From the NCBI GenBank assembly GCA_015233565.1, contig JADFXM010000019.1, positions 57,287 to 121,286 on the forward strand: a DNA stretch of 64,000 nucleotides, in the 5' to 3' direction. Of the stretch, positions 43,574-52,880 are shown piece by piece. This stretch comes from Candidatus Rifleibacteriota bacterium (GTDB lineage: Bacteria; Muiribacteriota; Ozemobacteria; Ozemobacterales; Ozemobacteraceae). Under the pieces are notes generated by a model, which worked only from the letters and a program-made list of their open reading frames with translations, ran no database searches and was not told where the DNA came from. The position numbers and the translations under genes are program-made. Each line of letters opens with the position of its first letter. Position 1 is the first letter of the stretch.

Positions 43574-45475
43574 TCACTTCTGGAGGGAAATCGTCGAAGA
43601 ATTGCTAGCTGATTCCCTATCAGTCTTTTCCTCGTCCGAATTTTCCTTTTTCTTTTTGAATTGATATTCCGCAAAATTCTTTACAGAACCATACCAAAGC
43701 GTAAGAGGACCACAGGAATTTGACAAAAAGGCAACATTTTCAAGGCCTTTGGAAAAAGTAAAGGCGCGTAAACTAAAAGAATCAAGATTATCTAAAATTC
43801 TCTTGATCTCTTCGTTGGGGAAATTGCAAAAATGCACAATATTTCGCTCAGGAAAAGGGAATGGGCTAGGACGCAGATTGAAAGTATCTTGAGGTTTTTC
43901 AAAGCCTGCCGGTGCAGAAATACCGACAAACCATAATGTCCGCATCGTTCCTGAAAAAAGGTAATTGTAAGACGACAAACCTGAATCATAAATGTTTTTG
44001 AATTTGGAATCCAAATTTTTGAAAGCATAGCAGTATGCAATTGGGAGGTCGGAAAAACCGGACGGAATCTTTTTAGAATCTCCCTCTATACGATGCGTCG
44101 CGCTTTCTGTTGATTCCGGCGTAAGATGCGCTTTAAAAGTTTCTTTGAGGTCCCAGTAAGGGCGAGAAATTTTCTGAGAGGTCAGATTCCCCTCCAGAAA
44201 AAGAATTCGGTCATTTGTCCAGAAGGAAAGGATTTTGATTGTTCCACTTGCGGAAAATTTTTGATCCATGTCTTCTCTGAAAATGCCTGATGGCAACACA
44301 CAAATTCTTCGCAAACTGGAAATCGGGAAATCAAGGGAATCAAATTCGGTTCTGTCGCGACTTTGTCCATTTACCTCAACAAAAGCAAAACTCCTGGAAT
44401 CTGGGGACCACAAGATTTCAGAAATAAAGTCAGTCGTTACCAGTTGATTGGGATAGACGGCCTTCTTTTCAATATCAAGAAGGTGGATTTCTTTTCCTGA
44501 AGTGAATATTATTTTTTTCCCATCTGGTGACCAAAAAGGAAATGCAAATTGATAGTCAGCTGAAAATCCATCTGGTTGCGAAGAGAGGGAGAATGCTTTC
44601 CGCGTCTCAATATCGTAGCAAAAGATCTCTCTTTGGGCCGTTTTAATTGATCGGACCATCCCGGCAATTTTGTCTGATTTTGGAGACCAGGCATATTCAA
44701 GAAGGAATTTATCAGAATCCAATAGTGAAACGGGTTTTTGCTCTCCTTTGAAAAACAACCTGGGCTGGCCAGCTTCAGTAAATGCCAGGATTTTTCCATC
44801 AGGGGAAGGCAATAAATCCCTGTATTCAGATACGCTTGACGCAATCACTTCTGAGAGAGACGCTGTAAGATCAAAATACATCATATGATTAGCTTTCTCA
44901 TCAGGCCTTACGCTTATGAATTCCTTGTCTCCCATGGGTGCAAAATCAATATCCGGCTCAACTGTTCTTGATAAAAGCGAAACCGGGAAAAAATTAATCT
45001 CATTTTCAAAACAATTCGGAGAAGGGAGCTGATCTTTTATTTGCATCAGCGCCTCTCTGCTCGTTAAAAGATGATTTCGCGAAGTTTGAGGAATATCCAT
45101 TAACGCTGTATTGACCTTTTCCAATAGGGCGTTGATTCCCAGGTCAGAAAAGGGAATTCTATTTAACTGTGAGAAATTGGCATCACCACCCGAAGGAAGA
45201 TATTCAAATGATAAAGGCTTTTTTAAAACAGTTTTTCCAATTTTTTCCAAAAAGATGAGATAATTATCCATGACGTTTAACAGAAGGTTTAAACGTCCAA
45301 TTTCAAAGGAACTTGAAATTTTTCCTGCAATCGGAGACCTCGTTACAGGAAGGTAAGAAATGATTATCTTTTTTCCCAAAAAGGCTAAATTGCTATCATC
45401 CATTGAAAAAGATGGTTTTTGAAAGAAAAAAAGAAAACAAATGAAAATCGCGAATGGGAAAAGAATTCTATTCAC
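43574..45475 (-). CDS. Exported TolB-like beta-propeller (PD40 repeat) protein
   Basis: A signal peptide (~1-24) is followed by ~170 residues of helical N-terminal region, then several PD40/WD40-like units from ~190 to ~370 (DLLPSPDGKILAFTE, YAWSPKSDKIAGMV, PFWSPDGKKIIFTS, ILWSPDSRSFAFVE). The second half is less regular and ends in a Lys/Glu/Ser-rich tail. Such propellers are usually periplasmic or surface protein-interaction modules. The start is GTG with AGGAG 9 bases upstream. It lies 20 bases after ispG and is probably in the same operon, although no functional link is apparent. Confidence 0.8.
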   Translation of the reverse strand: MNRILFPFAIFICFLFFFQKPSFSMDDSNLAFLGKKIIISYLPVTRSPIAGKISSSFEIGRLNLLLNVMDNYLIFLEKIGKTVLKKPLSFEYLPSGGDANFSQLNRIPFSDLGINALLEKVNTALMDIPQTSRNHLLTSREALMQIKDQLPSPNCFENEINFFPVSLLSRTVEPDIDFAPMGDKEFISVRPDEKANHMMYFDLTASLSEVIASSVSEYRDLLPSPDGKILAFTEAGQPRLFFKGEQKPVSLLDSDKFLLEYAWSPKSDKIAGMVRSIKTAQREIFCYDIETRKAFSLSSQPDGFSADYQFAFPFWSPDGKKIIFTSGKEIHLLDIEKKAVYPNQLVTTDFISEILWSPDSRSFAFVEVNGQSRDRTEFDSLDFPISSLRRICVLPSGIFREDMDQKFSASGTIKILSFWTNDRILFLEGNLTSQKISRPYWDLKETFKAHLTPESTESATHRIEGDSKKIPSGFSDLPIAYCYAFKNLDSKFKNIYDSGLSSYNYLFSGTMRTLWFVGISAPAGFEKPQDTFNLRPSPFPFPERNIVHFCNFPNEEIKRILDNLDSFSLRAFTFSKGLENVAFLSNSCGPLTLWYGSVKNFAEYQFKKKKENSDEEKTDRESASNSSTISLQK

Positions 45476-45495
45476 TTTTTTTATTCTCCTAAAAA

Positions 45496-46563
45496 TTATT
45501 TTCCACCAAGAGAAGCTTTAATTTCCTCAATTAATCCTTTTACAAGCTCTGACGATGGAAGTGTCTTGATTATTTTTCCTTTCTTAAACACCAAACCGTA
45601 GTCTTTTGCACCGGCTATTCCGAAATCAGCTTCTGCGGCTTCTCCTGGGCCATTAACAGCACAACCCATTACCGCAACTTTAAAAGGTTCCTTGAATTTC
45701 TTCAGTTCGTTTTGAACTTCCCGGGCCATCTGAATCAAAGGGACTTGACATCGTCCGCAAGTAGGGCAGGAAACAACAGTCGGGCCGAATTTTCGAAACC
45801 CAAGGCAACTTAATATCCTGCGTCCTACAGCAACTTCTTCAATCGAATCCCCGGTTAGAGAAACTCTGATGGTATCGCCGATTCCCCCCATCAATAATGC
45901 GCTTATACCAATTGTTGATCTGATTATTCCTTCTTCGGGAAGTCCAGATTCAGTTATCCCTAAGTGAAGTGGATAATCGCAACGTGAGGCAACTAGTTTA
46001 TTTGCTTCAATTGTTAAATCAAGTTCGAAAGCCTTTACTGCAATTTTTATATCCGTGAAATTTTCCTTTTCGAGAAGAGTGACTTCATTAAGAGCTGATT
46101 CAGCAAGTGCACTCGGAGTGATTCCACCAAATTTTCGACGCATTTCCGGATCAAGCGAACCGGCATTTACACCTATTCTGATAGGAATCCCACAATCGCG
46201 GGCAGCCCTTGCCACTTCCCGAACTTTTTCCTGACTTCTCAGGTTCCCGGGATTTATTCTTAGCGCATGAACACCTGCCGAAATGGCAGAAAGCGCCAAC
46301 GTGTGATCAAAATGAATGTCTGCTATAACTGGAATTTCCGATCCCTTTACAATTTCTCTCAAGGCCTCAGCTGCATTGCTATCCAAAACCGCAAGCCTGA
46401 GTATTTCACATCCGGAAATTGCAAGTCGTTGTATTTCAGACAAAGTCGCCTTGATATCCCTCGTATCAGTTTTCGTCATTGACTGGACCGTGATTGGGGC
46501 ATCTCCACCCACAGGGACCTCTCCAATCTGAACTTGCCTGGATTGGCGACGTTTAATTTCCAT
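45496..46563 (-). CDS. ispG: 4-hydroxy-3-methylbut-2-en-1-yl diphosphate synthase (flavodoxin/ferredoxin)
   Basis: The penultimate enzyme of the MEP isoprenoid pathway. It has the short bacterial architecture: TIM barrel (PITVQSMTKTDTRD, GCEILRLAV, IPVIADIHFDH, RINPGN, IRIGVNAGSL) and a C-terminal [4Fe-4S] domain with cysteines in SCPTCGRCQ and VMGCAVNGPGEA. 355 residues is standard. AGGAGG lies about 11 bases before the ATG. Its start overlaps the end of the upstream membrane SpoIIE-like gene by 11 bases. No other MEP gene lies in the window. Confidence 0.96.
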   Translation of the reverse strand: MEIKRRQSRQVQIGEVPVGGDAPITVQSMTKTDTRDIKATLSEIQRLAISGCEILRLAVLDSNAAEALREIVKGSEIPVIADIHFDHTLALSAISAGVHALRINPGNLRSQEKVREVARAARDCGIPIRIGVNAGSLDPEMRRKFGGITPSALAESALNEVTLLEKENFTDIKIAVKAFELDLTIEANKLVASRCDYPLHLGITESGLPEEGIIRSTIGISALLMGGIGDTIRVSLTGDSIEEVAVGRRILSCLGFRKFGPTVVSCPTCGRCQVPLIQMAREVQNELKKFKEPFKVAVMGCAVNGPGEAAEADFGIAGAKDYGLVFKKGKIIKTLPSSELVKGLIEEIKASLGGK

Positions 46564-48685
46564 TTGCGCTCTTTCCTCCTATCAAAACAAAAGAGATATC
46601 GTCATTGAAAAAATTATTGGAACTTATCAATGAATTTATTTTGTCTGAAATATATTGGAAAAATGTCTCGAACTCCAATTTTTCCCCTGGAATCGTTTTA
46701 ATTAAATTTCTAAGATTGTCACCGATAGGATCGCCAAAAATTCTTCTGGCCCCATTTGTATATACAAAAAGAAACTCGTTTTTCCCAATTTCAATTTCAA
46801 AAATCTCAGAAGAAAGTTTTTCCTCCAAACCCACTGGTTTGGAAGATTCTTTATAGAAGCGGGGAAGTTTTTTGCCACTGATCAAAATTGGAGCTGGATT
46901 GCCAGTGTTGATGATTTTTAAGGCCTTTCCCTTCTCTTCGATCAAACTTATTGCCGCACATAGGGGAGGATTTGAAAACCCATGTAGTACGGAATTCAGT
47001 TTTTCCAAGCGGTCGAAACTTTCCGCAGTTCGAAGGGAGCAATAAATTCCATGCAATGTAATAGCTGCAACCACTCCTTCGTGAAAAGCATCGCAAACTG
47101 CGATATATTTCTGCCCTTCTGAGTCATTAATGTCAATAAAATCTCCTTTGATTTTTTCAGAAAGAGATGAAAAAACACGAATATTTCTGCCATTCCAACG
47201 GTTTTTAGAAGCATCATTCTTCAACCTGGAATAAACATCCATCGCAGTTTGAAGTTCTTTTCGGGCCGACTCGCGAAAAACCAGTTCGTTAACCAAAGCA
47301 ATGTTGTCAAGAATTGGGCTTATTTCCTGGCAAATGCTTATCAGAAGAGCTTCTTCCTGATCAGAATAAGGAAGTTTGGAGGCCTTAGGGCCCAAAAAGA
47401 ATCCGCCATCTATCTGATTTCCGGAAGAGGACGGGATGGGAAAAACAAACCTGAAGCCTTTTTCCTGAAAATCCAGAAATGGCTTGATTTCAAAAGATGG
47501 AATTTCCAAACCGGCTTCAACTATCGCTTCAAGATCATTCAAATCAAGCCATTTGGAGGGACATGTAACAGAAGAAAGCTTCATATCAAGTGGTTTCACG
47601 AAAAAAATATTCCTAGTTGGAAGGATAATCACGGCAAATGAAAATTCAATTACATTTTTTAATTCAGAGAGCAGAGCAAAACACACCTGTTCGGGAGTCT
47701 TTGAATTCCTCATTTCCCTGAAAAGATGCCTCAAAACAACGTGAGGATCAAAGGATTTCATTCCAAAGATCATATCCACCAATGTTCCAATTAATGACTT
47801 AATTGGACCAAATGAAGCGGCAATAACCAAAGTAGAAAGAACAACTGCAAAATTTCCAGTGACATTAAAGTAGTTTTGAAGAAAGTTTTCGAGAAGTTCC
47901 AAGCCCGCTGCAAGAACCAAGGAAAGAATGGTGTAAATCAAACCTATAGTGCAGACAAGATCAATATCCATTAGTTTATAACGCAGAATGGAATAGCCTA
48001 TCAAAGCTGCCATAGCGATGCTTAACCCGGGAAAGAGTCCGTAAGTGTAAAAAGTTGGCATTCCAGAAACTCCAAGCATTCTTCCCAAAGCAAGAAATAA
48101 TGAACCTGCTGCCGCTGGGAGCATCAGACCGGAAAAAGCATATTTCAACCTTTGTCGTTGAAATTCAGAGTCAAGTTTTTTCCAGGAATCAGAATAAGTC
48201 TTCAAAGTGACAATCAAGTAAACAATAATTATAGCTTTTGCAGGAATTTCAAAGCTTCCAAGTGAGAAAAAAAAGCCATTGGAAACGAGAATCAGGCTCT
48301 TGATCAAATTCCCACTCCAAAGAAGGGTGCAAAGTAAAATTGCCGGCAAAAGAAGCAAAATTCTGTTTCTGAAGGAGGAAATAACGAAGGACTGAAGCAT
48401 CTTTCTCGGAAAGATAGCAGAGAAAACACAGAAAAAATATGAGAGCAAAATTGGTGGAGTAAAAAGAAGCGAGAGTGTCAAAAGGGAAATACCATTTGAA
48501 AGAACTATAGCTTCAGCTAAACTCCAAAGAAAAAAAAGGAACAGAATCAAAGCAAAAAGTTGATTGGATGGCTTTTTGGGGGAGCGAAACAAAACCAGCA
48601 AACCCAGGATCACATGCGTGCACATCGCAACAATGCAGAGAATAAAAGGGAACGATTCCATATAAGACATTAAACTAGCATTCAA
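46553..48685 (-). CDS. Seven-TM sensor with GAF-like and degenerate SpoIIE/PP2C domain
   Basis: Residues ~10-245 hold seven to eight hydrophobic helices resembling the 7TM sensor of membrane histidine kinases, followed by a further helix pair (~250-300), a GAF-like domain (~320-475), and a SpoIIE-like domain (~485-705). Of the phosphatase metal positions, Asp in GDFIDI and VCDAFHEG and the final NDDISFVLI are kept. The usual DG of the TDG motif is NG here (VYTNGARR), and the DVSGHG motif is changed. Activity may therefore be low or lost. The start is unsure: TTG at 48685, or the ATG at residue 6 or 9. No partner is evident. Confidence 0.75.
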   Translation of the reverse strand: MNASLMSYMESFPFILCIVAMCTHVILGLLVLFRSPKKPSNQLFALILFLFFLWSLAEAIVLSNGISLLTLSLLFTPPILLSYFFCVFSAIFPRKMLQSFVISSFRNRILLLLPAILLCTLLWSGNLIKSLILVSNGFFFSLGSFEIPAKAIIIVYLIVTLKTYSDSWKKLDSEFQRQRLKYAFSGLMLPAAAGSLFLALGRMLGVSGMPTFYTYGLFPGLSIAMAALIGYSILRYKLMDIDLVCTIGLIYTILSLVLAAGLELLENFLQNYFNVTGNFAVVLSTLVIAASFGPIKSLIGTLVDMIFGMKSFDPHVVLRHLFREMRNSKTPEQVCFALLSELKNVIEFSFAVIILPTRNIFFVKPLDMKLSSVTCPSKWLDLNDLEAIVEAGLEIPSFEIKPFLDFQEKGFRFVFPIPSSSGNQIDGGFFLGPKASKLPYSDQEEALLISICQEISPILDNIALVNELVFRESARKELQTAMDVYSRLKNDASKNRWNGRNIRVFSSLSEKIKGDFIDINDSEGQKYIAVCDAFHEGVVAAITLHGIYCSLRTAESFDRLEKLNSVLHGFSNPPLCAAISLIEEKGKALKIINTGNPAPILISGKKLPRFYKESSKPVGLEEKLSSEIFEIEIGKNEFLFVYTNGARRIFGDPIGDNLRNLIKTIPGEKLEFETFFQYISDKINSLISSNNFFNDDISFVLIGGKSANGN

Positions 48686-48718
48686 TCGGCTTGGAAGAGT
48701 GGGTTAGATTCATTGGAG

Positions 48719-49411
48719 CTATCTAAATCTCCATCCGGTTTGAAGGAGTTTTGAATGAGCCGGGCGAAGAGTCACCGAGGTGGAAATGGAGGTGAATTCA
48801 CGGCCTTGCCTCAATTTCAGTATTATCCTGATGAAAGTAATTCGTTTCTTGAAGCCAGAGTCATTTGTCTTAAAATCAAAGGGAAGGAAAAGTAAATCCG
48901 AGTGTTCCTTTTCAGGGTCAAGTTCATGATAGGGAAAGAAAATTTCGGGTTCGATATTGTCATATTGAAGCATTTTTTTGGGCTCTTCCTTCCCAACTTC
49001 TCGAAAAAAGGCCCATTGGGTCCCGGTTTTCTGGAGGTAATAATGGATGGTTTTTAAAGTTTCATCACCTATTGCCCCTTCTTCATCTACCTGACCATAT
49101 CTTGTGAAACGTATTGAGCTTTCACTGATATCAAGAATTTCATTTGCACACCTTAAATCAAGTACCATAAGCTCTAATTTCCGCCTGGATTCTGATTGCA
49201 TTGTCAGCCTGGTAGTGCCCTTCGTTGCAGCCCTCATCCCGCTGGATTGCACCATATAAAGAACTCCGCCCACCAAAATAAAGAGAAGCATTCCAACCAG
49301 CAACTCAACAAGGGTAAAAGCCTGCGATCTGCCCAATTGAAACCATCTAAATCTCCAGGACTTTCCAAGAAAATCTGATAGTATAGGAGTTTTATACATT
49401 AAAGATTCCAT
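48719..49411 (-). CDS. Type IV pilin-like / pseudopilin
   Basis: A prepilin cleavage site SQA|FTLVELLVGML at about residues 30-40 (Ala -1, Phe +1, Glu +5) with a hydrophobic helix, followed by a globular domain (~60-230) containing a conserved-looking SRRKLELMVLDLR helix near its start. This resembles PilW/GspJ-type minor pilins. The start could be the ATG at 49411 or the one four codons later at 49399. It follows another pseudopilin gene with a ~195-base gap that holds no clear gene. Confidence 0.75.
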   Translation of the reverse strand: MESLMYKTPILSDFLGKSWRFRWFQLGRSQAFTLVELLVGMLLFILVGGVLYMVQSSGMRAATKGTTRLTMQSESRRKLELMVLDLRCANEILDISESSIRFTRYGQVDEEGAIGDETLKTIHYYLQKTGTQWAFFREVGKEEPKKMLQYDNIEPEIFFPYHELDPEKEHSDLLFLPFDFKTNDSGFKKRITFIRIILKLRQGREFTSISTSVTLRPAHSKLLQTGWRFR

Positions 49412-49606
49412 AAGTTGTATAAGGTAAATCGAGAATGCCCCGTTTTGAAGCCAGATTAGGACCTAAATCTGAAAAATGCTCAAAAACTTGTGGGAAAAGC
49501 ACTGTGGGCAGACAGTCCAATATTGAGGAACAAAATTGCTTTGTCTCGCTTGTAATAGCCATCCTGAGTTTCCAACTGCAAGGTTTTGGTAGAAAGTTTT
49601 CCATGA

Positions 49607-50200
49607 TTATTTGTGCAAACTGATCAAAGTCACTACTTCGGCAATACGGGTTCCACGTTTTCCAAAAACCCTTACAGTGATTTTTTTCAGGCGGGGAGGA
49701 ACTTTTGTTTCAATCTTATCATCGACGTCTAAAATTCGCCGATATGGGGAAACTTCATCCGGGTAGAGGGAATATTCCCTTTTATAGGAACCTTTATATA
49801 ATTGCATAAATTTCTCATACATAACTTTTTCGTTTTCGTCTTTGATTCTTTCCGGGGTATAGATGTCTGAAAAAATCTTTTCAAAACCATCTTTGGTGCC
49901 ATAAGCTTCCATGTAATCATTACCCATTTCGCTGTAAATATCTCTGAAGTTTTCAAAATCCGATTTAACAATATCAAAGGGAAGTGATTTTACTTCTTCG
50001 ATTTTATCTCTGGCAAGATTGTAAGCCACAATATGCTCGTAAGTTTCATAGCTCCCTTGAAGGCCATAGGTAAACATTTTAGTGAATGGATAAACTATTG
50101 CGGCAGCCAAACCAAGCACCATCACTATTTCTATTAAAGAAAACCCACGAATAATGGAAAATAACTTTTTGTGAAAAATGAAATTCCTAAAAACTTTCAT
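49607..50200 (-). CDS. Type IV pilin-like / pseudopilin
   Basis: The leader ends IIRG|FSLIEIVMVLG, a canonical prepilin site with Glu +5, then a hydrophobic helix and a ~165-residue soluble domain. I chose the ATG at 50200 (MKVFRN), giving an 18-residue leader. The frame is open to a TTG at 50236, which would add 12 residues, and neither has a good ribosome site. With the gene at 48719-49411 it forms a second, separate pseudopilin pair in the window, without PilX/GspK-like or assembly genes nearby. Confidence 0.72.
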   Translation of the reverse strand: MKVFRNFIFHKKLFSIIRGFSLIEIVMVLGLAAAIVYPFTKMFTYGLQGSYETYEHIVAYNLARDKIEEVKSLPFDIVKSDFENFRDIYSEMGNDYMEAYGTKDGFEKIFSDIYTPERIKDENEKVMYEKFMQLYKGSYKREYSLYPDEVSPYRRILDVDDKIETKVPPRLKKITVRVFGKRGTRIAEVVTLISLHK

Positions 50201-50408
50201 GGGAATAATATTATCATGAAAAGCCTTATTCCTCAAAAAAAAGATAAAGAAGAAAAAACTGCCTCTAAAATCTCCAAAAATATGCTAAAGTCCATTTAGT
50301 GAGAAGAAAAGCATTTCGGAGAATACACGCTAAATAAACTTTTTCAGAAGCTTATAAAAACTGAAGGGAAAGCCTTTCTAATCAGGTACAAGCTGAGGAA
50401 TGTGAAAA

Positions 50409-52880
50409 ATGGTTGATTCTCAGTCGAAAACTGTTCGTGATGAGGAAATTGAAAAAGCCAGTAAACCTCTTCCCCCAACCATTTCAGACGATTTTCCGAC
50501 TCAAAAACCCGGACTTGAAATATCTGAACGAATAGCTGTTTTCCGGAATTGGAAAGTAATAGAACTTTTTCCCGCAAAAGGCGGAGAAGCCGATATATTC
50601 CTGATCGAAAAAGATGGAATGTTGCGAATACTTAAGCTATTTCGCATAGGAATCAGCTATGATTCCATGGCGGCAGAAAAAATAGTCTCCGTTGGCGGGA
50701 AAGCTCCACAATTATTCGCCAAAATTCTGGAATACGGGTACGATGAGGAATTCCGGCGAAATTTTGAGATGCAGGAATATCTTCCACACGGGCCTTTGAG
50801 CAGATTACTCGAAAGACGGCGACTTACAGGCGCAGAAATTTCAGAATTTATAGAGCAAACTATCAGTTTTTTGGAAACTATTCATTCCAACGGAATAATC
50901 CATCTTGATCTGAAGCCCTCAAATATCCTGATACGGGAATTTTCGCCATTGAAAATAGCTTTTGCTGACTTTGGCGCAGTCTCATTGATCGAAAACGATT
51001 TTTCCAAAAAAATGACCGAAATAAAAGGAACCAGTATTTATCAGTCCCCGGAAAGCCTTTCCGGAGTGGTAAGTCGCCAATCCGATTGGTGGTCCTTTGG
51101 AGTAGTTCTTTTCGAGTTGCTCACTGGCTCTACTCCTTTTGAAAAACTTACTACCCGAGATGTTTTTTTCAAATTGTCCACGGAAGACGTTGACCTCCCG
51201 GATAACCTGGATTCTTCTTTAAAAACCCTTCTGAAAGGGCTGCTTACAAGAAACCCTGACCAAAGATGGAACCATCAAGAGGTCAGGCAATGGTTTCTTC
51301 GAAACGGAAAGATATTTCTCAATACCCTTGATTCCGAAGAAGTAAAAAAAATTGAAAATGAACCCACTTGGAAAATAAAGCCCCCTCCTATTTTTGTCAT
51401 CTCCGGAAACGATCATCAAACAATCGAGGAATACCTTCAAAAGGCCATTAAATCAAAAGAAAGCTGGCGTGAAGCCACAGAACATATTAAATCAGGATTG
51501 ATTGTGAAATGGGCAGAAGGAAGCAGAAATGCTGAGTTGACAGAAGAGCTCTATAGAATTCTTGGAAAAAACGAAACTCCCGATTTTCTTTTATTCCTTT
51601 TAGTCATAAGATTTAGAGCAGATCTTCCTCTTGGCTGGAGAGGAAAAAAACTTGACACCGGGTTAGTTGAGGAATTGCTTTTTTCAAGCGCATCAGAGAG
51701 CATTTCTGAGAAAGATTTTATTTTTCTGGATAAAATTTTTTCCGGAGAATTGAAGAAGATTTTAAGAAAATTTGGCTGTGAAATTCCTGATTTCTTTGAA
51801 AAGACTCTATCTCTAGCTAAAAGCCTTAGAAATAGTCCGCTTTCAGCTATACTTCCTTCCAGGCAATCATTGATTTTACTCGGCTTGAATGAAGGAATTT
51901 TTTCCCGCAGGAAAAAAGAAAACGTTTCAGAGCGGCTTCAGAAATTGGTTTCACTTTCAGAGCTTCCCTTTCGTATAGCTTTCACTCCCGGATTTCTTGA
52001 ATGGGCACGCAAGGAATCCCTCATGGACGAAGCTTCTTTGACACTTTGGAGCTTTCTGAATGAATGCTCCCGGAATTCCCCCATCGGATTAGTGAAAAGA
52101 ATCTATTTCGAACTAGGAAATAACGAATCAAAGTTTATTTCGACCCTAAAAACCATTCCGGCATTTGGCAAAGAATTAATCAGTATGTTGAGTGGTTCCA
52201 CCCCAGGAGAAACAATTGTAACTTTTCTCAGCGAACTAAGAAATCCTCCTGTATGGTTGAGAGAGTTTTTTGAAAAATTCTTAGAAATTAGAACCGAAGA
52301 AAATTTCGATGAAATAGTGGGCCGTTATTCATTATTCCTCAAATTTAAAACCCAGGAATTAACATTTCGAACAAAGATTTGCCCACCGCAACTTTTGAGT
52401 ATACTTGAGAATCTACCGCGATTTTCAAAAGACAAACAATTTTTGAAGACATTTCTTCTGAAATCGAAATTGGACAAACTTCGAGAAGCTATTTTGCAAA
52501 CGGATTTATTGCCCTCCAAAACCGAGTCGGGTTGTACCAATTGGGAGAGTTTCCTTCAGGACATCGGCCTCCCTGAAAACCTTGCCTCCAAAGAATTGGA
52601 TACAGATTTATTAAAAAAAGTTTGCCAGCTATCAGATTTAGTTAAAAATCAGAGGGATGCTATTGCCGTTTCCCTGAGCCACTACGATGAAACCTGGGGT
52701 TTTACAGGATTCTGCTTATCGCTGGGCCTTATTTGGTCTGGACTGACTGTGCTTCCCGCAATAGTTCTTTTTGCTTATTGCTGGCATAAGTCGTATTTTA
52801 GAAGAAAAAGTTCCATAAAAGAATTAAACGGAAAAATCGATGCCTTGCGGGAAACAATCGTAAAGACACCAAACTCATGA
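50409..52880 (+). CDS. Atypical Ser/Thr protein kinase with long helical region and C-terminal TM
   Basis: The kinase domain is ~45-300. Catalytic motifs: Lys76 in RILKLF, HLDLKPSN (catalytic Asp), ADFGAVS (Mg-binding), then TSIYQSPE and SDWWSFGVVLFELLTG. The Gly-rich loop is unusual (PAKGGEADIFLI), and HRD is HLD. A ~450-residue helical, armadillo-like region of no known family follows (~320-750), and a TM helix pair near the end (~765-795). The kinase is therefore tail-anchored in the membrane. Its stop overlaps the ankyrin gene by 4 bases (ATGA), so the two proteins are made together. GAGG lies ten bases upstream of the ATG. Confidence 0.85.
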   Translation: MVDSQSKTVRDEEIEKASKPLPPTISDDFPTQKPGLEISERIAVFRNWKVIELFPAKGGEADIFLIEKDGMLRILKLFRIGISYDSMAAEKIVSVGGKAPQLFAKILEYGYDEEFRRNFEMQEYLPHGPLSRLLERRRLTGAEISEFIEQTISFLETIHSNGIIHLDLKPSNILIREFSPLKIAFADFGAVSLIENDFSKKMTEIKGTSIYQSPESLSGVVSRQSDWWSFGVVLFELLTGSTPFEKLTTRDVFFKLSTEDVDLPDNLDSSLKTLLKGLLTRNPDQRWNHQEVRQWFLRNGKIFLNTLDSEEVKKIENEPTWKIKPPPIFVISGNDHQTIEEYLQKAIKSKESWREATEHIKSGLIVKWAEGSRNAELTEELYRILGKNETPDFLLFLLVIRFRADLPLGWRGKKLDTGLVEELLFSSASESISEKDFIFLDKIFSGELKKILRKFGCEIPDFFEKTLSLAKSLRNSPLSAILPSRQSLILLGLNEGIFSRRKKENVSERLQKLVSLSELPFRIAFTPGFLEWARKESLMDEASLTLWSFLNECSRNSPIGLVKRIYFELGNNESKFISTLKTIPAFGKELISMLSGSTPGETIVTFLSELRNPPVWLREFFEKFLEIRTEENFDEIVGRYSLFLKFKTQELTFRTKICPPQLLSILENLPRFSKDKQFLKTFLLKSKLDKLREAILQTDLLPSKTESGCTNWESFLQDIGLPENLASKELDTDLLKKVCQLSDLVKNQRDAIAVSLSHYDETWGFTGFCLSLGLIWSGLTVLPAIVLFAYCWHKSYFRRKSSIKELNGKIDALRETIVKTPNS

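Noticed and set aside
49392..49604. 70-codon minus-strand frame between the two pseudopilin genes
   Set aside because: Fills the gap, but lacks a ribosome site, overlaps the next gene by 20 bases and has no recognisable pattern.
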